Assembly: GCA_910577175.1 (NCBI GenBank)
Contig: CAJTLU010000002.1
Coordinates: 186,001-250,000 of the forward strand
Length of the DNA: 64,000 bases
DNA from: an uncultured Lachnospiraceae bacterium
GTDB taxonomy: Bacteria > Bacillota > Clostridia > Lachnospirales > Lachnospiraceae
Direction of reading: 5' to 3'
Shown: positions 18,343-26,374 of the stretch, one piece after another
Layout: each line of letters begins with the position of its first letter
Position numbering within the stretch: the first letter of the stretch is position 1
Program-made: the position numbers and the translations under genes
Notes under the pieces: generated by a model
Databases searched by the model: none
Told to the model about the DNA's origin: nothing
The model's input: the letters and a program-made list of their open reading frames with translations, nothing else

Positions 18343-19215
18343 ATGAAGAATCCTTATTTAATTTTAAGTTTAGTTGCTTTTTTATTGGTATTGTATATAT
18401 GTCTGTATGTATATTACAAGAAAGGAAAGAGAAAAATTATTAATGTTAAATTACAAAAATCCCGAATAGAAATTTTACGGGAATATAAAGAGTATGATGC
18501 TGACCATGAAGAAATAAGGTATGGTTATTCGTTCAAAATGAACAATGAAGTTCCTAAATTACTTGAGAAATATAATTTTTCTGAGTATATGAAAGGGATT
18601 TCGCCTGAGTCAGATGATTTTGTGTTTCGATTACTTAGTTTCGTCGGTGAGCATTTTCGTCATAACTCAGAGATTTCACTCCCGCATAATCACACGATAG
18701 TTGATATTATTGAAGCATATGAACAAAATGGGAAAAAAACAAATTGTCGCGGATTGTCATTGATATTGGCGGAATTATTAAGAATAAATGGAATAAAAGC
18801 AAGACATGTGACATGTAAGCCATTTGAAGAGCCGTTTAATGATTGTCATGTGGTTGTTGATTGTATTTTGCCATCCGGGAAAAGAATTATGCTTGACCCT
18901 ACAATGAGATTATATTTAAAAAATAAGCAAGGCGAATTTATTTCAATTGAGCGCTTTCGAGAAGGGTTAATTGAAGGGGAGCAATTTTTTGAGAACAAAG
19001 AAGCATCATATAATGGAGGAAAATTTGACAGAGTATGGTATATGGAATATATGTCGAAGAATTTGTTTCGATTTAGTGTCAGTTTAGATAATGCGGATGT
19101 AAGAAGAGAAGATGAACGAAGAGAGGTAGAATTGATTCCAAGAGATTACAAGATTGAAGGTTTTCCAAGATGGAAAGTATTTGTGTATAATCCGTCGTCT
19201 TTTTGGAAAATTTGA
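18343..19215 (+). CDS. Membrane-anchored transglutaminase-like protein
   Basis: A 290-residue protein with an N-terminal membrane anchor (residues 4-26, then a basic KKGKRK stretch) and a transglutaminase-like core. The likely catalytic triad is Cys135 (in NCRGLS), His169 (in DCHVVVDC) and Asp185 (in MLDPT). Proteins of this fold act as thiol proteases, peptide N-glycanases or cross-linking enzymes, and some process peptides in natural-product clusters (lasso peptide B2 proteins have a related fold). It is the last gene of the AT-rich island, 34 bases after the truncated unknown gene, and is followed by a terminator-like hairpin. Role in peptide processing is inferred from context. Confidence 0.7.
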   Translation: MKNPYLILSLVAFLLVLYICLYVYYKKGKRKIINVKLQKSRIEILREYKEYDADHEEIRYGYSFKMNNEVPKLLEKYNFSEYMKGISPESDDFVFRLLSFVGEHFRHNSEISLPHNHTIVDIIEAYEQNGKKTNCRGLSLILAELLRINGIKARHVTCKPFEEPFNDCHVVVDCILPSGKRIMLDPTMRLYLKNKQGEFISIERFREGLIEGEQFFENKEASYNGGKFDRVWYMEYMSKNLFRFSVSLDNADVRREDERREVELIPRDYKIEGFPRWKVFVYNPSSFWKI

Positions 19216-19238
19216 ATGCTTTGCATATTCTGAAAATG

Positions 19239-19322
19239 AGACATGATTTTTAGCTTCTTTTGGTAAATTTTGTTGTAACAGCTCTATTTTGCCAAACGGG
19301 TTATAGATCATGTCTATTTTTT
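19239..19322 (+). terminator. Terminator closing the AT-rich island
   Basis: AGACATGAT (19239-19247) pairs perfectly with ATCATGTCT (19307-19315), with an inner TTTGGTAAA/TTTTGCCAAA stem, followed by six T residues at 19317-19322. Confidence 0.65.
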
Positions 19323-19456
19323 GAAGTTATTTGCGAAACTTTATATGTCATTGAACGCATTCACAGCAGAAAAAGGTCTGTCCACAACATTTCTTTGACG
19401 AAAATCAAATAGAAATCCGATATAACTACAAACTATATTTTTCAGGAGGTGAAAGC

Positions 19457-20176
19457 GTGCAGATTGGCGTATGCGATGACCAGAAGGAAATACGGGAAAT
19501 GATAGCGGATAAAATAAAGAAGCTCTATCCGGCGGAGACTATCAGAAGCTATCCGTCAGGGCAGGAGGTATTAAATGCCGTACCGCTTCCGGATATCCTG
19601 TTTCTTGACATACAGATGCCGGAGCCGGACGGGCTGGAAACGGCACGGATGCTTCGTGAATTAAGCCGTCAGATGATAATTATTTTCGTGACGGTAACGG
19701 AGGACTATGTATTCCAGTCATTCGACGTCGGAGCGTTTCATTATCTTGTCAAGCCGTTCGGGGAAGAGAAGTTTGAGGAGGTCCTGCACAATGCGGTCAG
19801 GCAGTTTAAGGAACGGCAGGCGGAGCGCGCAGGGATAAAAAAGGAAAAGCCGGGCCTTATGGTAGTTACAAAGGGCCAGCACACTACAATAGCTCTGGAG
19901 GACATTGTGTATGCCGAGGTGTTTAACCGGAAGATAATGCTCCACACAATGGATGCGGACATAGAGTATTACGGGAAAATGAAGGAACTGGAGAAAAGGG
20001 CAGGGGAGGATTTTTACCGTCCCCACAGGGCGTATCTTATCAATTTCAAGTTTGTCAGGAAATACGATGCGACTACCATTTATCTGAAAAAGGGACAGGC
20101 ATTTCTGGCAAAGCGGAATTATCAGGATTTTGTCAGATGCTATTTAAGGTTCAACCAGAGAAAGGGAAAGGAATAA
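19457..20176 (+). CDS. LytTR-family response regulator (AgrA/LytR type), orphan
   Basis: A 239-residue regulator: receiver domain residues 1-120 (CDDQ acidic pocket, phosphoacceptor Asp51 in LFLDIQMP, K in LVKPF) and a C-terminal LytTR DNA-binding domain from about 140 (EDIVYAEVFNRKIMLHT, then FYRPHRAYLINFKFVRKY). Such regulators usually control virulence, bacteriocin or quorum-sensing genes and bind paired direct repeats. The GTG start at 19457 has AGGAGG 7 bases upstream. No histidine kinase is next to it. It lies just beyond the peptide-export island but has core-like composition, so a regulatory link is only a possibility. Confidence 0.9.
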   Translation: MQIGVCDDQKEIREMIADKIKKLYPAETIRSYPSGQEVLNAVPLPDILFLDIQMPEPDGLETARMLRELSRQMIIIFVTVTEDYVFQSFDVGAFHYLVKPFGEEKFEEVLHNAVRQFKERQAERAGIKKEKPGLMVVTKGQHTTIALEDIVYAEVFNRKIMLHTMDADIEYYGKMKELEKRAGEDFYRPHRAYLINFKFVRKYDATTIYLKKGQAFLAKRNYQDFVRCYLRFNQRKGKE

Positions 20177-20338
20177 TGCCAGAGTAGAACCATCCGGAGC
20201 AGAAATCTTTGCGTTTACAACGAAAAAGAGCTGTTCTGCGCAGGGGCGGTTTAGTTTACAAAATGCAGAACCGAAAAATGAAATAAGGGTAAGCGGCAGT
20301 CTTACCTAAAAATATTGTAAGGATAGGAGGAAAAGAAA

Positions 20339-20704
20339 ATGGCAATGAACGGTATCAGCGGAGTAAACACACAAGCAGGACAGGTGGGAATGAACCAGGC
20401 AACGGATTCTTACAGCCGGAATCTTAAGAAGCAGATTGCCGATGCTAAAAAGCAGCTGCAGGAGCTTTCTTCCAACGAGGAGATGGCACCGGAAGAAAAG
20501 ATAAAGAAGCGGCAGGAACTACAGCAGCGGATTAATGACCTGAATCTGCAGCTGAGGCAGCACCAGATGGAACAGCGCAGGGAGAAGCAGCAGGCAAAGT
20601 TACAGGGCAGTGTGGAAGGTGCGGAAATGCAGGCAGACGAAGCATCCGCAGAGAAAGCAAAGCCGGCATTCCGGGCATATACGCCGACAGACATCCGTTT
20701 ATAG
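20339..20704 (+). CDS. FlxA-like small coiled-coil protein
   Basis: A 121-residue hydrophilic protein. Residues 20-95 form a long coiled coil (NLKKQIADAKKQLQELSSNE, then ELQQRINDLNLQLRQHQ), with a Met/Gly/Gln-rich N-terminus and a polar C-terminus. This matches the FlxA-like family of unknown role, often seen near motility or sporulation genes in Clostridia. AGGAGG lies 8 bases before the ATG. It is a single-gene unit ending in a strong terminator. Confidence 0.7.
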   Translation: MAMNGISGVNTQAGQVGMNQATDSYSRNLKKQIADAKKQLQELSSNEEMAPEEKIKKRQELQQRINDLNLQLRQHQMEQRREKQQAKLQGSVEGAEMQADEASAEKAKPAFRAYTPTDIRL

Positions 20705-20712
20705 GGAACAGG

Positions 20713-20746
20713 CAGCCGTCCGCTAACACCGGGCGGCTGTTTTTTT
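20713..20746 (+). terminator. Intrinsic terminator
   Basis: CAGCCGTCCG (20713-20722) pairs with CGGGCGGCTG (20730-20739), a 10-bp stem with one wobble, followed by seven T residues. Confidence 0.9.
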
Positions 20747-20808
20747 CTCCAGACTTAAAAACCTATGGTTTAATGATACATCTGGATGGAACGCAAGGAT
20801 TTTGTTCA

Positions 20809-20837
20809 TTGAATTGTGTCCCGTTTTATGGTAAGAT
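20809..20837 (+). promoter_or_regulatory. Promoter of the desulfurase-mnmA operon
   Basis: TTGAAT (20809-20814) and TAAGAT (20832-20837) are 17 bases apart. They lie within the in-frame extension upstream of the desulfurase, which supports the start at 20911. Confidence 0.5.
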
Positions 20838-20910
20838 GGGAAAGGGAGCAGATTACACACAGAGGGATTCCTCTGCATACAATATAGATATAGTTTGTGA
20901 GGACGGAATC

Positions 20911-22119
20911 ATGGGAAAACAGTTGATTTATTTAGATTATGCGGCAACCACGCCGATGTACGACAAGGCGGTGGAGGCGATGCTGCCATATTTTTCGGAG
21001 CAGTTCGGAAATCCTTCCGGGCAGTATACGCTGGCAGGCAGGGCAAAGCGGGCGTTGGAGGATGCCAGAAAGCAGATTGCCGCGACCATCGGGGCAAGAC
21101 CGGAGGAGATTTATTTTACGGGAAGCGGAACGGAAGCCGATAACTGGGCCGTGAAAACGGCGCTGCAGTGCTGCCGCGGGAAAGGGAAGCACATTATTAC
21201 GAGCAAAATAGAGCACCATGCAGTGCTGCATGCCTGTGAAGCAATGGAAGCTGCAGGAGCCCGGGTTACTTATCTTACGCCGGATGAAGACGGCGTAATC
21301 TCCGTGGAGACGCTTAAACGGGCAATCCGGCCGGATACGGTATTGGTTTCCATTATGGCGGCAAACAATGAAATCGGGACGATTGAACCGGTAGCAGAGC
21401 TTGCAGCTGCCGCCCATAAAAGGGGAATCCTGTTCCATACGGATGCGGTCCAGGGGTACGGAAAGCTTCCGCTTTCGGTAGAGGACGGAACGATAGCGAT
21501 GCTTTCGGCAAGCGCGCATAAAATCGGCGGGCCGAAGGGAGTCGGTTTTTTGTATGTGCGGCGTGACGTCAGGCTGCCTTCGTTTATTCATGGCGGGGCA
21601 CAGGAGAAACGGCGCCGTGCCGGAACAGAGAATGTGCCGGGGATTGTCGGTTTTGCAAAGGCGGCAGAGCTTACTTTTGCAAGGCGTGAGGAGACAGAGA
21701 AACGGGAGAAGAAGCTGCGGGACTATTTTATAGGGCGCGTACTTTCCGAAATTCCGTATGTGCGCCTGACTGGGTCTGCACAGGACCGTCTGCCGGGCCA
21801 TGCGAGCTTCTGTTTCCAGTTCATTGAAGGAGAAACGGTGTTAATTATGTTAGATACGGATGGCATCTGCGCCTCCAGCGGTTCGGCGTGTACCACGGGG
21901 CAGACAGAGCCTTCCCATGTGTTGACCGCAATCGGGCTGCCGGAGGATGTGGCGCACGGGGCGGTGCGCTTTACCATGGGGCGCGGTACGACAAAGGAGC
22001 AGCTTGATTTTACCGTGGAACGCATGAAGGAGATTATCGGACGGGTCAGGGCAATGTCCCCGTATTATGCCGGATTTGCTGCCAAGGAAGGCAGCCGCTC
22101 TGACGGAGGAAACAGATAA
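20911..22119 (+). CDS. Cysteine desulfurase (IscS/NifS type)
   Basis: A 402-residue pyridoxal-phosphate enzyme that removes sulfur from cysteine and passes it to acceptors. Seen motifs: LDYAATTPMY at the N-terminus, HTDAVQGYGKLPL (PLP-contacting Asp), SASAHKIGGPKG (Schiff-base Lys) and SSGSACTTGQTEPSHVL with the catalytic Cys loop. I use the ATG at 20911 because family similarity begins there; the frame is open upstream to 20773 but that part has no similarity and contains the promoter. mnmA follows after 38 bases, so the sulfur probably goes to tRNA 2-thiolation. No IscU gene is adjacent. Confidence 0.93.
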   Translation: MGKQLIYLDYAATTPMYDKAVEAMLPYFSEQFGNPSGQYTLAGRAKRALEDARKQIAATIGARPEEIYFTGSGTEADNWAVKTALQCCRGKGKHIITSKIEHHAVLHACEAMEAAGARVTYLTPDEDGVISVETLKRAIRPDTVLVSIMAANNEIGTIEPVAELAAAAHKRGILFHTDAVQGYGKLPLSVEDGTIAMLSASAHKIGGPKGVGFLYVRRDVRLPSFIHGGAQEKRRRAGTENVPGIVGFAKAAELTFARREETEKREKKLRDYFIGRVLSEIPYVRLTGSAQDRLPGHASFCFQFIEGETVLIMLDTDGICASSGSACTTGQTEPSHVLTAIGLPEDVAHGAVRFTMGRGTTKEQLDFTVERMKEIIGRVRAMSPYYAGFAAKEGSRSDGGNR

Positions 22120-22157
22120 ACAGGATTTGCCGGGACACATAAGGAGAGAAAAGCAAT

Positions 22158-23273
22158 ATGGAGAAGGTAGTAGTAGGCCTGTCTGGCGGGGTCGATTCCG
22201 CTGTAACGGCGTATTTGCTGAAGAAGATGGGATATGAGATAACAGGAGTTACGCTTTGCATGCACGAGGGCGCCGCAAAAGAGGCGGAGGATGCCAGGGC
22301 GGCAGCGGAATGTATCGGTATTTCCCATTACAGTATTGATTTAAGCGAACGGTTCAGAGGGAAGATTATCCGTTATTTTACGGAGTCTTACCAGCAGGGA
22401 GAGACGCCGAATCCCTGTATTGTCTGCAATCCGGAAATGAAATGGAGCACCTTGCTTTATGAGGCGGACGCATTAGGTGCAGAAAGGATTGCAACCGGGC
22501 ATTACGCAGGCGTTGTGCGTCTGGAAAACGGCCGTCTTGCAATTCGCTGTGCTGCTTCTGTGGCAAAGGACCAGGCATATGTGCTGTACGGTCTGACCCA
22601 GGAGCAGCTGTCGCGTACCGTGATGCCCCTTGCCGCTTATGAAAAGGAAGAGGTGCGTAAAATTGCAGCAGAAATCGGGCTTCTGACAGCGGAAAAGGCT
22701 GACAGCATGGAGGTGTGCTTTTTGCCGGAAGGGGAGAGCTACACGGATTATATCATACGGACAGAAGGGGTACAGCCGCCCTGCGGGAATTTTGTGGACG
22801 AGAATGGCAGGGTATTAGGAACCCATCAGGGGCTTCTCCATTACACGGTAGGACAGCGTAAGGGTCTCGGAATTGCTTTTGGTGAACCGTACTATGTAAA
22901 AGAGCTTCGCCCGGAGGAAAATGAAGTGGTTCTGGCGGGAAATGCCGCACTGTTTGACGATACGGTTTATGCGGAAGGGTTTCATGGAATGGCGGTGGAG
23001 CAGATAGAGGACGGCATGCGGTTCTTTGCTAAAATCCGTTACAGCCACAAGGGCGCTATGTGTACCGTGTACCGGGAAGGAGACGGGCTGCGCTGTGTGT
23101 TTGACGAGCCGCAACGTGCCGTTGCACCGGGACAGGCAGTGGTATTTTATAAAGAGGAGACATTTTCTTATACGGAGCCTGTGTTACAGGGTATGCGTCA
23201 GGGCAGCGGGATAGAGCAGAGAGGCTATGTGGTAGCAGGCGGCGCCATTATCAGACGCAGGCGGCTGTCTTGA
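22158..23273 (+). CDS. mnmA: tRNA-specific 2-thiouridylase MnmA
   Basis: A 371-residue enzyme that thiolates U34 of Lys, Glu and Gln tRNAs using sulfur relayed from a cysteine desulfurase. Motifs seen: PP-loop GLSGGVDSAV (7-16), the first conserved Cys in NPCIVCN near residue 97, ATGHYA, and the second catalytic Cys in DSMEVCFLPEGE near residue 187. The C-terminal beta-barrel region is complete. The start has AAGGAG upstream. Gene order desulfurase-mnmA is functionally consistent. The final residues are an Arg-rich IIRRRRLS tail. Confidence 0.95.
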   Translation: MEKVVVGLSGGVDSAVTAYLLKKMGYEITGVTLCMHEGAAKEAEDARAAAECIGISHYSIDLSERFRGKIIRYFTESYQQGETPNPCIVCNPEMKWSTLLYEADALGAERIATGHYAGVVRLENGRLAIRCAASVAKDQAYVLYGLTQEQLSRTVMPLAAYEKEEVRKIAAEIGLLTAEKADSMEVCFLPEGESYTDYIIRTEGVQPPCGNFVDENGRVLGTHQGLLHYTVGQRKGLGIAFGEPYYVKELRPEENEVVLAGNAALFDDTVYAEGFHGMAVEQIEDGMRFFAKIRYSHKGAMCTVYREGDGLRCVFDEPQRAVAPGQAVVFYKEETFSYTEPVLQGMRQGSGIEQRGYVVAGGAIIRRRRLS

Positions 23274-23331
23274 GCTGTTGCATTTTTAGCAAGACTTTGG
23301 TATGCAGTACGAGCCGATACAGGAGGGACAA

Positions 23332-23784
23332 ATGGAAATAACATATACAAATACTATCACACAGGAAAATGCGAATTTTCTCCGGGCATCCGTTGGATTT
23401 AGAAGAATCCACCCGGAGCAGCTCCAGGCAAGCCTTGATGGAAGCGCGCTGGTTGCCGCCGCATACGGCCAAAGCGGAGCCATTGGGATGGCGCGTCTGA
23501 TATGGGATGGTGGTTCGGTGGCGCTGATTCGGGATATTATTGTTGTGCCGGACTATCAGGTGCAGGGCATTGAAGCTGAATTGGTACGGCGGCTCCTTGA
23601 GTTTTTGAATTCAAAGCTGAAGCCGGGCTTTGGCATCCAGGTCGACGTTATGGTCTGGGATAATCAGGAGATAGTTTTTGAAGAACTTGGGTTTCAGGTT
23701 TCGGCGCCGGAGCGGCGTGGTATACCCATGCATATCTGTCTTACCAATCAGATTGAGCTGACAGATATGATGTTTCAGCAATAA
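23332..23784 (+). CDS. GNAT-family N-acetyltransferase
   Basis: A 150-residue GNAT protein. The core beta4-alpha3 region reads ALIRDIIVVPDYQVQGIEAELVRRLLEFL, with a Q/G-x-x acetyl-CoA loop that is slightly unusual (QVQGIEA in place of RxxGxG/A), and ends with the typical YEELGF-like EELGFQVSAPERRGIPMH. I chose ATG 23332, with AGGAGG 5 bases upstream, over an in-frame ATG at 23302. Substrate unknown. It lies 58 bases after mnmA and may be read through from that operon. Confidence 0.8.
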   Translation: MEITYTNTITQENANFLRASVGFRRIHPEQLQASLDGSALVAAAYGQSGAIGMARLIWDGGSVALIRDIIVVPDYQVQGIEAELVRRLLEFLNSKLKPGFGIQVDVMVWDNQEIVFEELGFQVSAPERRGIPMHICLTNQIELTDMMFQQ

Positions 23785-23800
23785 CTTTTCCAGTTTAGTA

Positions 23801-23880
23801 GGTAGTCCCCGGATACAGGGAGACGCCTGATTCTGCTTTTCAACCCTGTTGCCATTTTTAGGTAGTCCCTGAATACAGGG
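23801..23880. repeat. Two-copy 60-base tandem repeat with short hairpins
   Basis: A 20-base block GGTAGTCCC-Y-G-R-ATACAGGG occurs at 23801-23820 and 23861-23880, exactly 60 bases apart, with two differences. Similarity continues for about 20 bases after each block (GWCGCC, then TGCTTTT). The second copy forms CCCTG-AATA-CAGGG. With two copies only, this is not a CRISPR array. Confidence 0.7.
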
Positions 23881-23915
23881 GGTCGCCCGCTTGCTTTTTG
23901 GTAAGAGTAATAAAT

Positions 23916-23944
23916 TTGACAAAGGGAGCATTTCGGGATATAAT
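23916..23944 (+). promoter_or_regulatory. Perfect-consensus promoter of the GGDEF gene
   Basis: TTGACA (23916-23921) and TATAAT (23939-23944), 17 bases apart, exactly match the sigma-A consensus, 37 bases before the ATG at 23982. Confidence 0.9.
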
Positions 23945-23981
23945 GAACATTATTATGCCATGAATAAGGAGTGTCTGTAAC

Positions 23982-25319
23982 ATGATAGATGAGATATGGA
24001 AGTTTTTTGAGAATATGGATGAATATGTTTATGTCTCGGATATAGATACCCATAGTCTGGTTTATATGAATCGGAAAGCGCGGAATACATATGGTTTTTC
24101 CTCTATGGAGGAACTTTGTGGGAAAAAGTGCTATGAAACAATCCAAAAATGCTCTTCTCCATGTGCAAACTGCAATAATTGCGAGTTGCAGGAGGGGAAG
24201 TTTAAGGAGCTGAGCTACTACAATCCTATTATCGGCAGGCATCTTATGGTAAAAAATACCTTGCAGACGGACGGGGACAGACGTTACCGCGTAGAAATTG
24301 CCTTTGATGTCAGCGATGAGAAGTGCTGCGCACAGGCCGATGACAGCAGCCAGAACTTAGAGGCATTTATCAATGAGGGACTGCGGATTGCCCTGCAGAT
24401 GCCGACTCCTGACCGTTCGATTGACGTGGTGTTAGAGTATCTTGGAAAAGCACTTGGCGGTGACAGAACCTATATCTTTGAAAAGAATGAAGAGGGCGGC
24501 GACGATAATACTTATGAGTGGGTATCGAGCGGCGTGACGCCAGAGAAAGATAATCTGCAGAATGTGCCGCCGGAGGTCTGTGCCAGCTGGTATAAGAAGT
24601 TCAGCGAGAAAAGACCGATTGTGATTTCAGAACTGGAGGACATCAGGGAAAGCGACCCGCTCCAGTATAATATTCTGAAAAACCAGAAGATTCATTCGCT
24701 GATTGTAGTTCCTTTGTATAACGATAAGGTGGCAATCGGCTTCTACGGAATTGATAATCCGACCGGAAAGTCCTTGGACTATGCATTGAATATGCTCCAG
24801 ATTATGGGGCACTTTATCGTTTCCTCTTTGAAGCGCAGGAATCTGGTAAGGCAGCTGCAGGAGATGTCGTTTTGCGACTCCCTGACAAAGCTTGGAAACC
24901 GGTATGCCATGAACGTGTATATTGAAACCTGGCAGTCCGGCAGAAGCATGGGAGTGGTATATTGTGATGTAACAGGATTGAAGATGGTCAATGATACGCA
25001 GGGGCATGAAGCAGGCGACAGGCTGCTTGTTACTGCAGGTGAGTGTCTGCGGAAGGTATTCGGGGATTACAGCCTGTTCCGTATTGGCGGGGATGAATTT
25101 CTGGCGCTTTGCTCTGGCATAAACCTTGACGGATTGCAGAAAGGGGAAGCGGCATTAAAGCAGGAGATGGAGAAGGACAATCTGGTACTGGCAGTCGGCT
25201 GTGCATGGAATCCGGACGGAACGGAGAGTATTGATAAGCTGATGGCAGAGGCTGAGAGCCGTATGTACCAGGATAAGTCGGAATACTATAAAAGAACGGG
25301 CATTGACAGGAGAAAATAG
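23982..25319 (+). CDS. PAS-GAF-GGDEF diguanylate cyclase
   Basis: A 445-residue cytosolic signalling protein. Residues 1-120 form a PAS-like sensor that contains a cysteine-rich segment (CYETIQKCSSPCANCNNC, about 49-66), which could hold a metal or redox centre. Residues 130-280 form a GAF-like domain. The C-terminus is a GGDEF domain with intact active-site motif at 369-373 (IGGDEF) and the upstream DVTGLKMVND box. It probably makes cyclic di-GMP in response to an unknown ligand or redox signal. No membrane segment is present. It is a single gene under a consensus promoter. Confidence 0.9.
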   Translation: MIDEIWKFFENMDEYVYVSDIDTHSLVYMNRKARNTYGFSSMEELCGKKCYETIQKCSSPCANCNNCELQEGKFKELSYYNPIIGRHLMVKNTLQTDGDRRYRVEIAFDVSDEKCCAQADDSSQNLEAFINEGLRIALQMPTPDRSIDVVLEYLGKALGGDRTYIFEKNEEGGDDNTYEWVSSGVTPEKDNLQNVPPEVCASWYKKFSEKRPIVISELEDIRESDPLQYNILKNQKIHSLIVVPLYNDKVAIGFYGIDNPTGKSLDYALNMLQIMGHFIVSSLKRRNLVRQLQEMSFCDSLTKLGNRYAMNVYIETWQSGRSMGVVYCDVTGLKMVNDTQGHEAGDRLLVTAGECLRKVFGDYSLFRIGGDEFLALCSGINLDGLQKGEAALKQEMEKDNLVLAVGCAWNPDGTESIDKLMAEAESRMYQDKSEYYKRTGIDRRK

Positions 25320-25392
25320 AAGGAGCTGTTGCACGAAGTGTAGCCCCGGCTTACAAGCGGAAGACATCGTTTACTGTAAAGAGCCAGATACC

Positions 25393-25486
25393 GTTAAGCC
25401 GTTTGGGAGCGTCCTCGCGCCTAAGCAGCACGAAGAGGTGATTCCGGTTCTGCTCAGAGTGCGGTTCTTTGGACAAATGCAAAAAT
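25393..25486 (-). repeat. Interspersed repeat copy E (inverted relative to 31494-31588)
   Basis: About 94 bases here are the reverse complement of 31494-31588 at roughly 80-85 % identity by eye, sharing GTTAAGCCG..GGGAGCGTCCTCGCGCCTAA, GAGGTGATTCCGGTT and GGACAAATG. Short inverted ends GGAGCTGT/ACAGCTCC flank it (about 25322 and 25489). Confidence 0.75.
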
Positions 25487-25525
25487 AAGACAGCTCCAGT
25501 CAAAGAAAAAGAGTGCAGGCATATA

Positions 25526-26353
25526 TTATGTGAGCGCAATCATTTCAGGCGTTCTCTCCCGATATATGGAATAATAACGAAAGCCGCAGGCGGTCAGAAG
25601 CTCTGCGGTTTTTTTGATGTCTGCGCCGGTCTCGGGCGGCGTGTGAGCGTCCGAGCCGAGGGTCAGAAGCTCTCCACCAAGCTCGCGATAGCGGACCAGG
25701 ATTTCTGTCTTTGGATGTGCGAAAGAAAGGTCCTTCCGGAGTCCCGCAGTGTTGACCTCAAGTGCCTGACCGCGGGAGATAAGGATACGGAGCGTTTCTT
25801 CAATTAAGTCCATAAAATCCCGTACGGCATAGTCTTTTATTAAAGAAACCGAATCCGGAAGATAACGGATAATATAGTCAAGATGTCCGAGAGAGTCAAA
25901 GTTTGTATGCTCTGCCGCGTTGGTGCGGACATCCTCGAAATAGCGGCGCAGCCGGTTCCCGGGAAGCGTCCAGTAGTCCGGATAGTAAGGGTCCAGCTCG
26001 TCTACTACATGGGTAGAGCCAATCACAAAGTCAAAGGGATGTTCCGAAAGCAGCGCATCCATCCGCTCCCGTAAGTCCGGGCGGTTTGGGCGGAGTCCGA
26101 GCTCGATGCCAAGTAAAAGCTCCGGAGACGAGGCATCGGCTGCCGCTGTTTCCTTCAAAGGGAGGAGTTCCTTAAAGTAAGCGTCAGTATCAAAGACAAA
26201 CAGGGAAGGGTCCCCCGGAAAGTCAAGATCCATATGGTCGGTAAAGCAAAGCGCAGAAAGTCCTGCCATCTTTGCAGCTGCAAGCAGTTCCGCAGGATTT
26301 GCGGAAGAGTCGCTTGAAAATTTTGTATGGGTATGGGTATCGGCAAGCAGCAT
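25526..26353 (-). CDS. PHP-domain histidinol-phosphatase-like protein
   Basis: A 275-residue PHP-family phosphoesterase. Metal-binding motifs seen: DTHTHTKFSSDS at the N-terminus, FTDH, GIELG, GSTH, GHLDYIIRY and GSDAHTPPE near the C-terminus, in the order expected for HisK/HisJ histidinol-phosphate phosphatases. No other histidine biosynthesis gene is nearby, so another phosphorylated substrate is possible. I chose the ATG at 26353-26351 because AAAGGAG precedes it; a start 7 codons upstream overlaps that site. It lies just downstream of rqcH on the same strand. Confidence 0.87.
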   Translation of the reverse strand: MLLADTHTHTKFSSDSSANPAELLAAAKMAGLSALCFTDHMDLDFPGDPSLFVFDTDAYFKELLPLKETAAADASSPELLLGIELGLRPNRPDLRERMDALLSEHPFDFVIGSTHVVDELDPYYPDYWTLPGNRLRRYFEDVRTNAAEHTNFDSLGHLDYIIRYLPDSVSLIKDYAVRDFMDLIEETLRILISRGQALEVNTAGLRKDLSFAHPKTEILVRYRELGGELLTLGSDAHTPPETGADIKKTAELLTACGFRYYSIYRERTPEMIALT

Positions 26354-26374
26354 AAAGGTCTCCTTTTGCATCAA

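Noticed and set aside
20773..20910. N-terminal extension of the cysteine desulfurase
   Set aside because: It contains the promoter and no family similarity; the enzyme begins at 20911.
23801..23880. CRISPR array
   Set aside because: Only two repeat copies, similarity continues into the spacer, and no cas genes are present.
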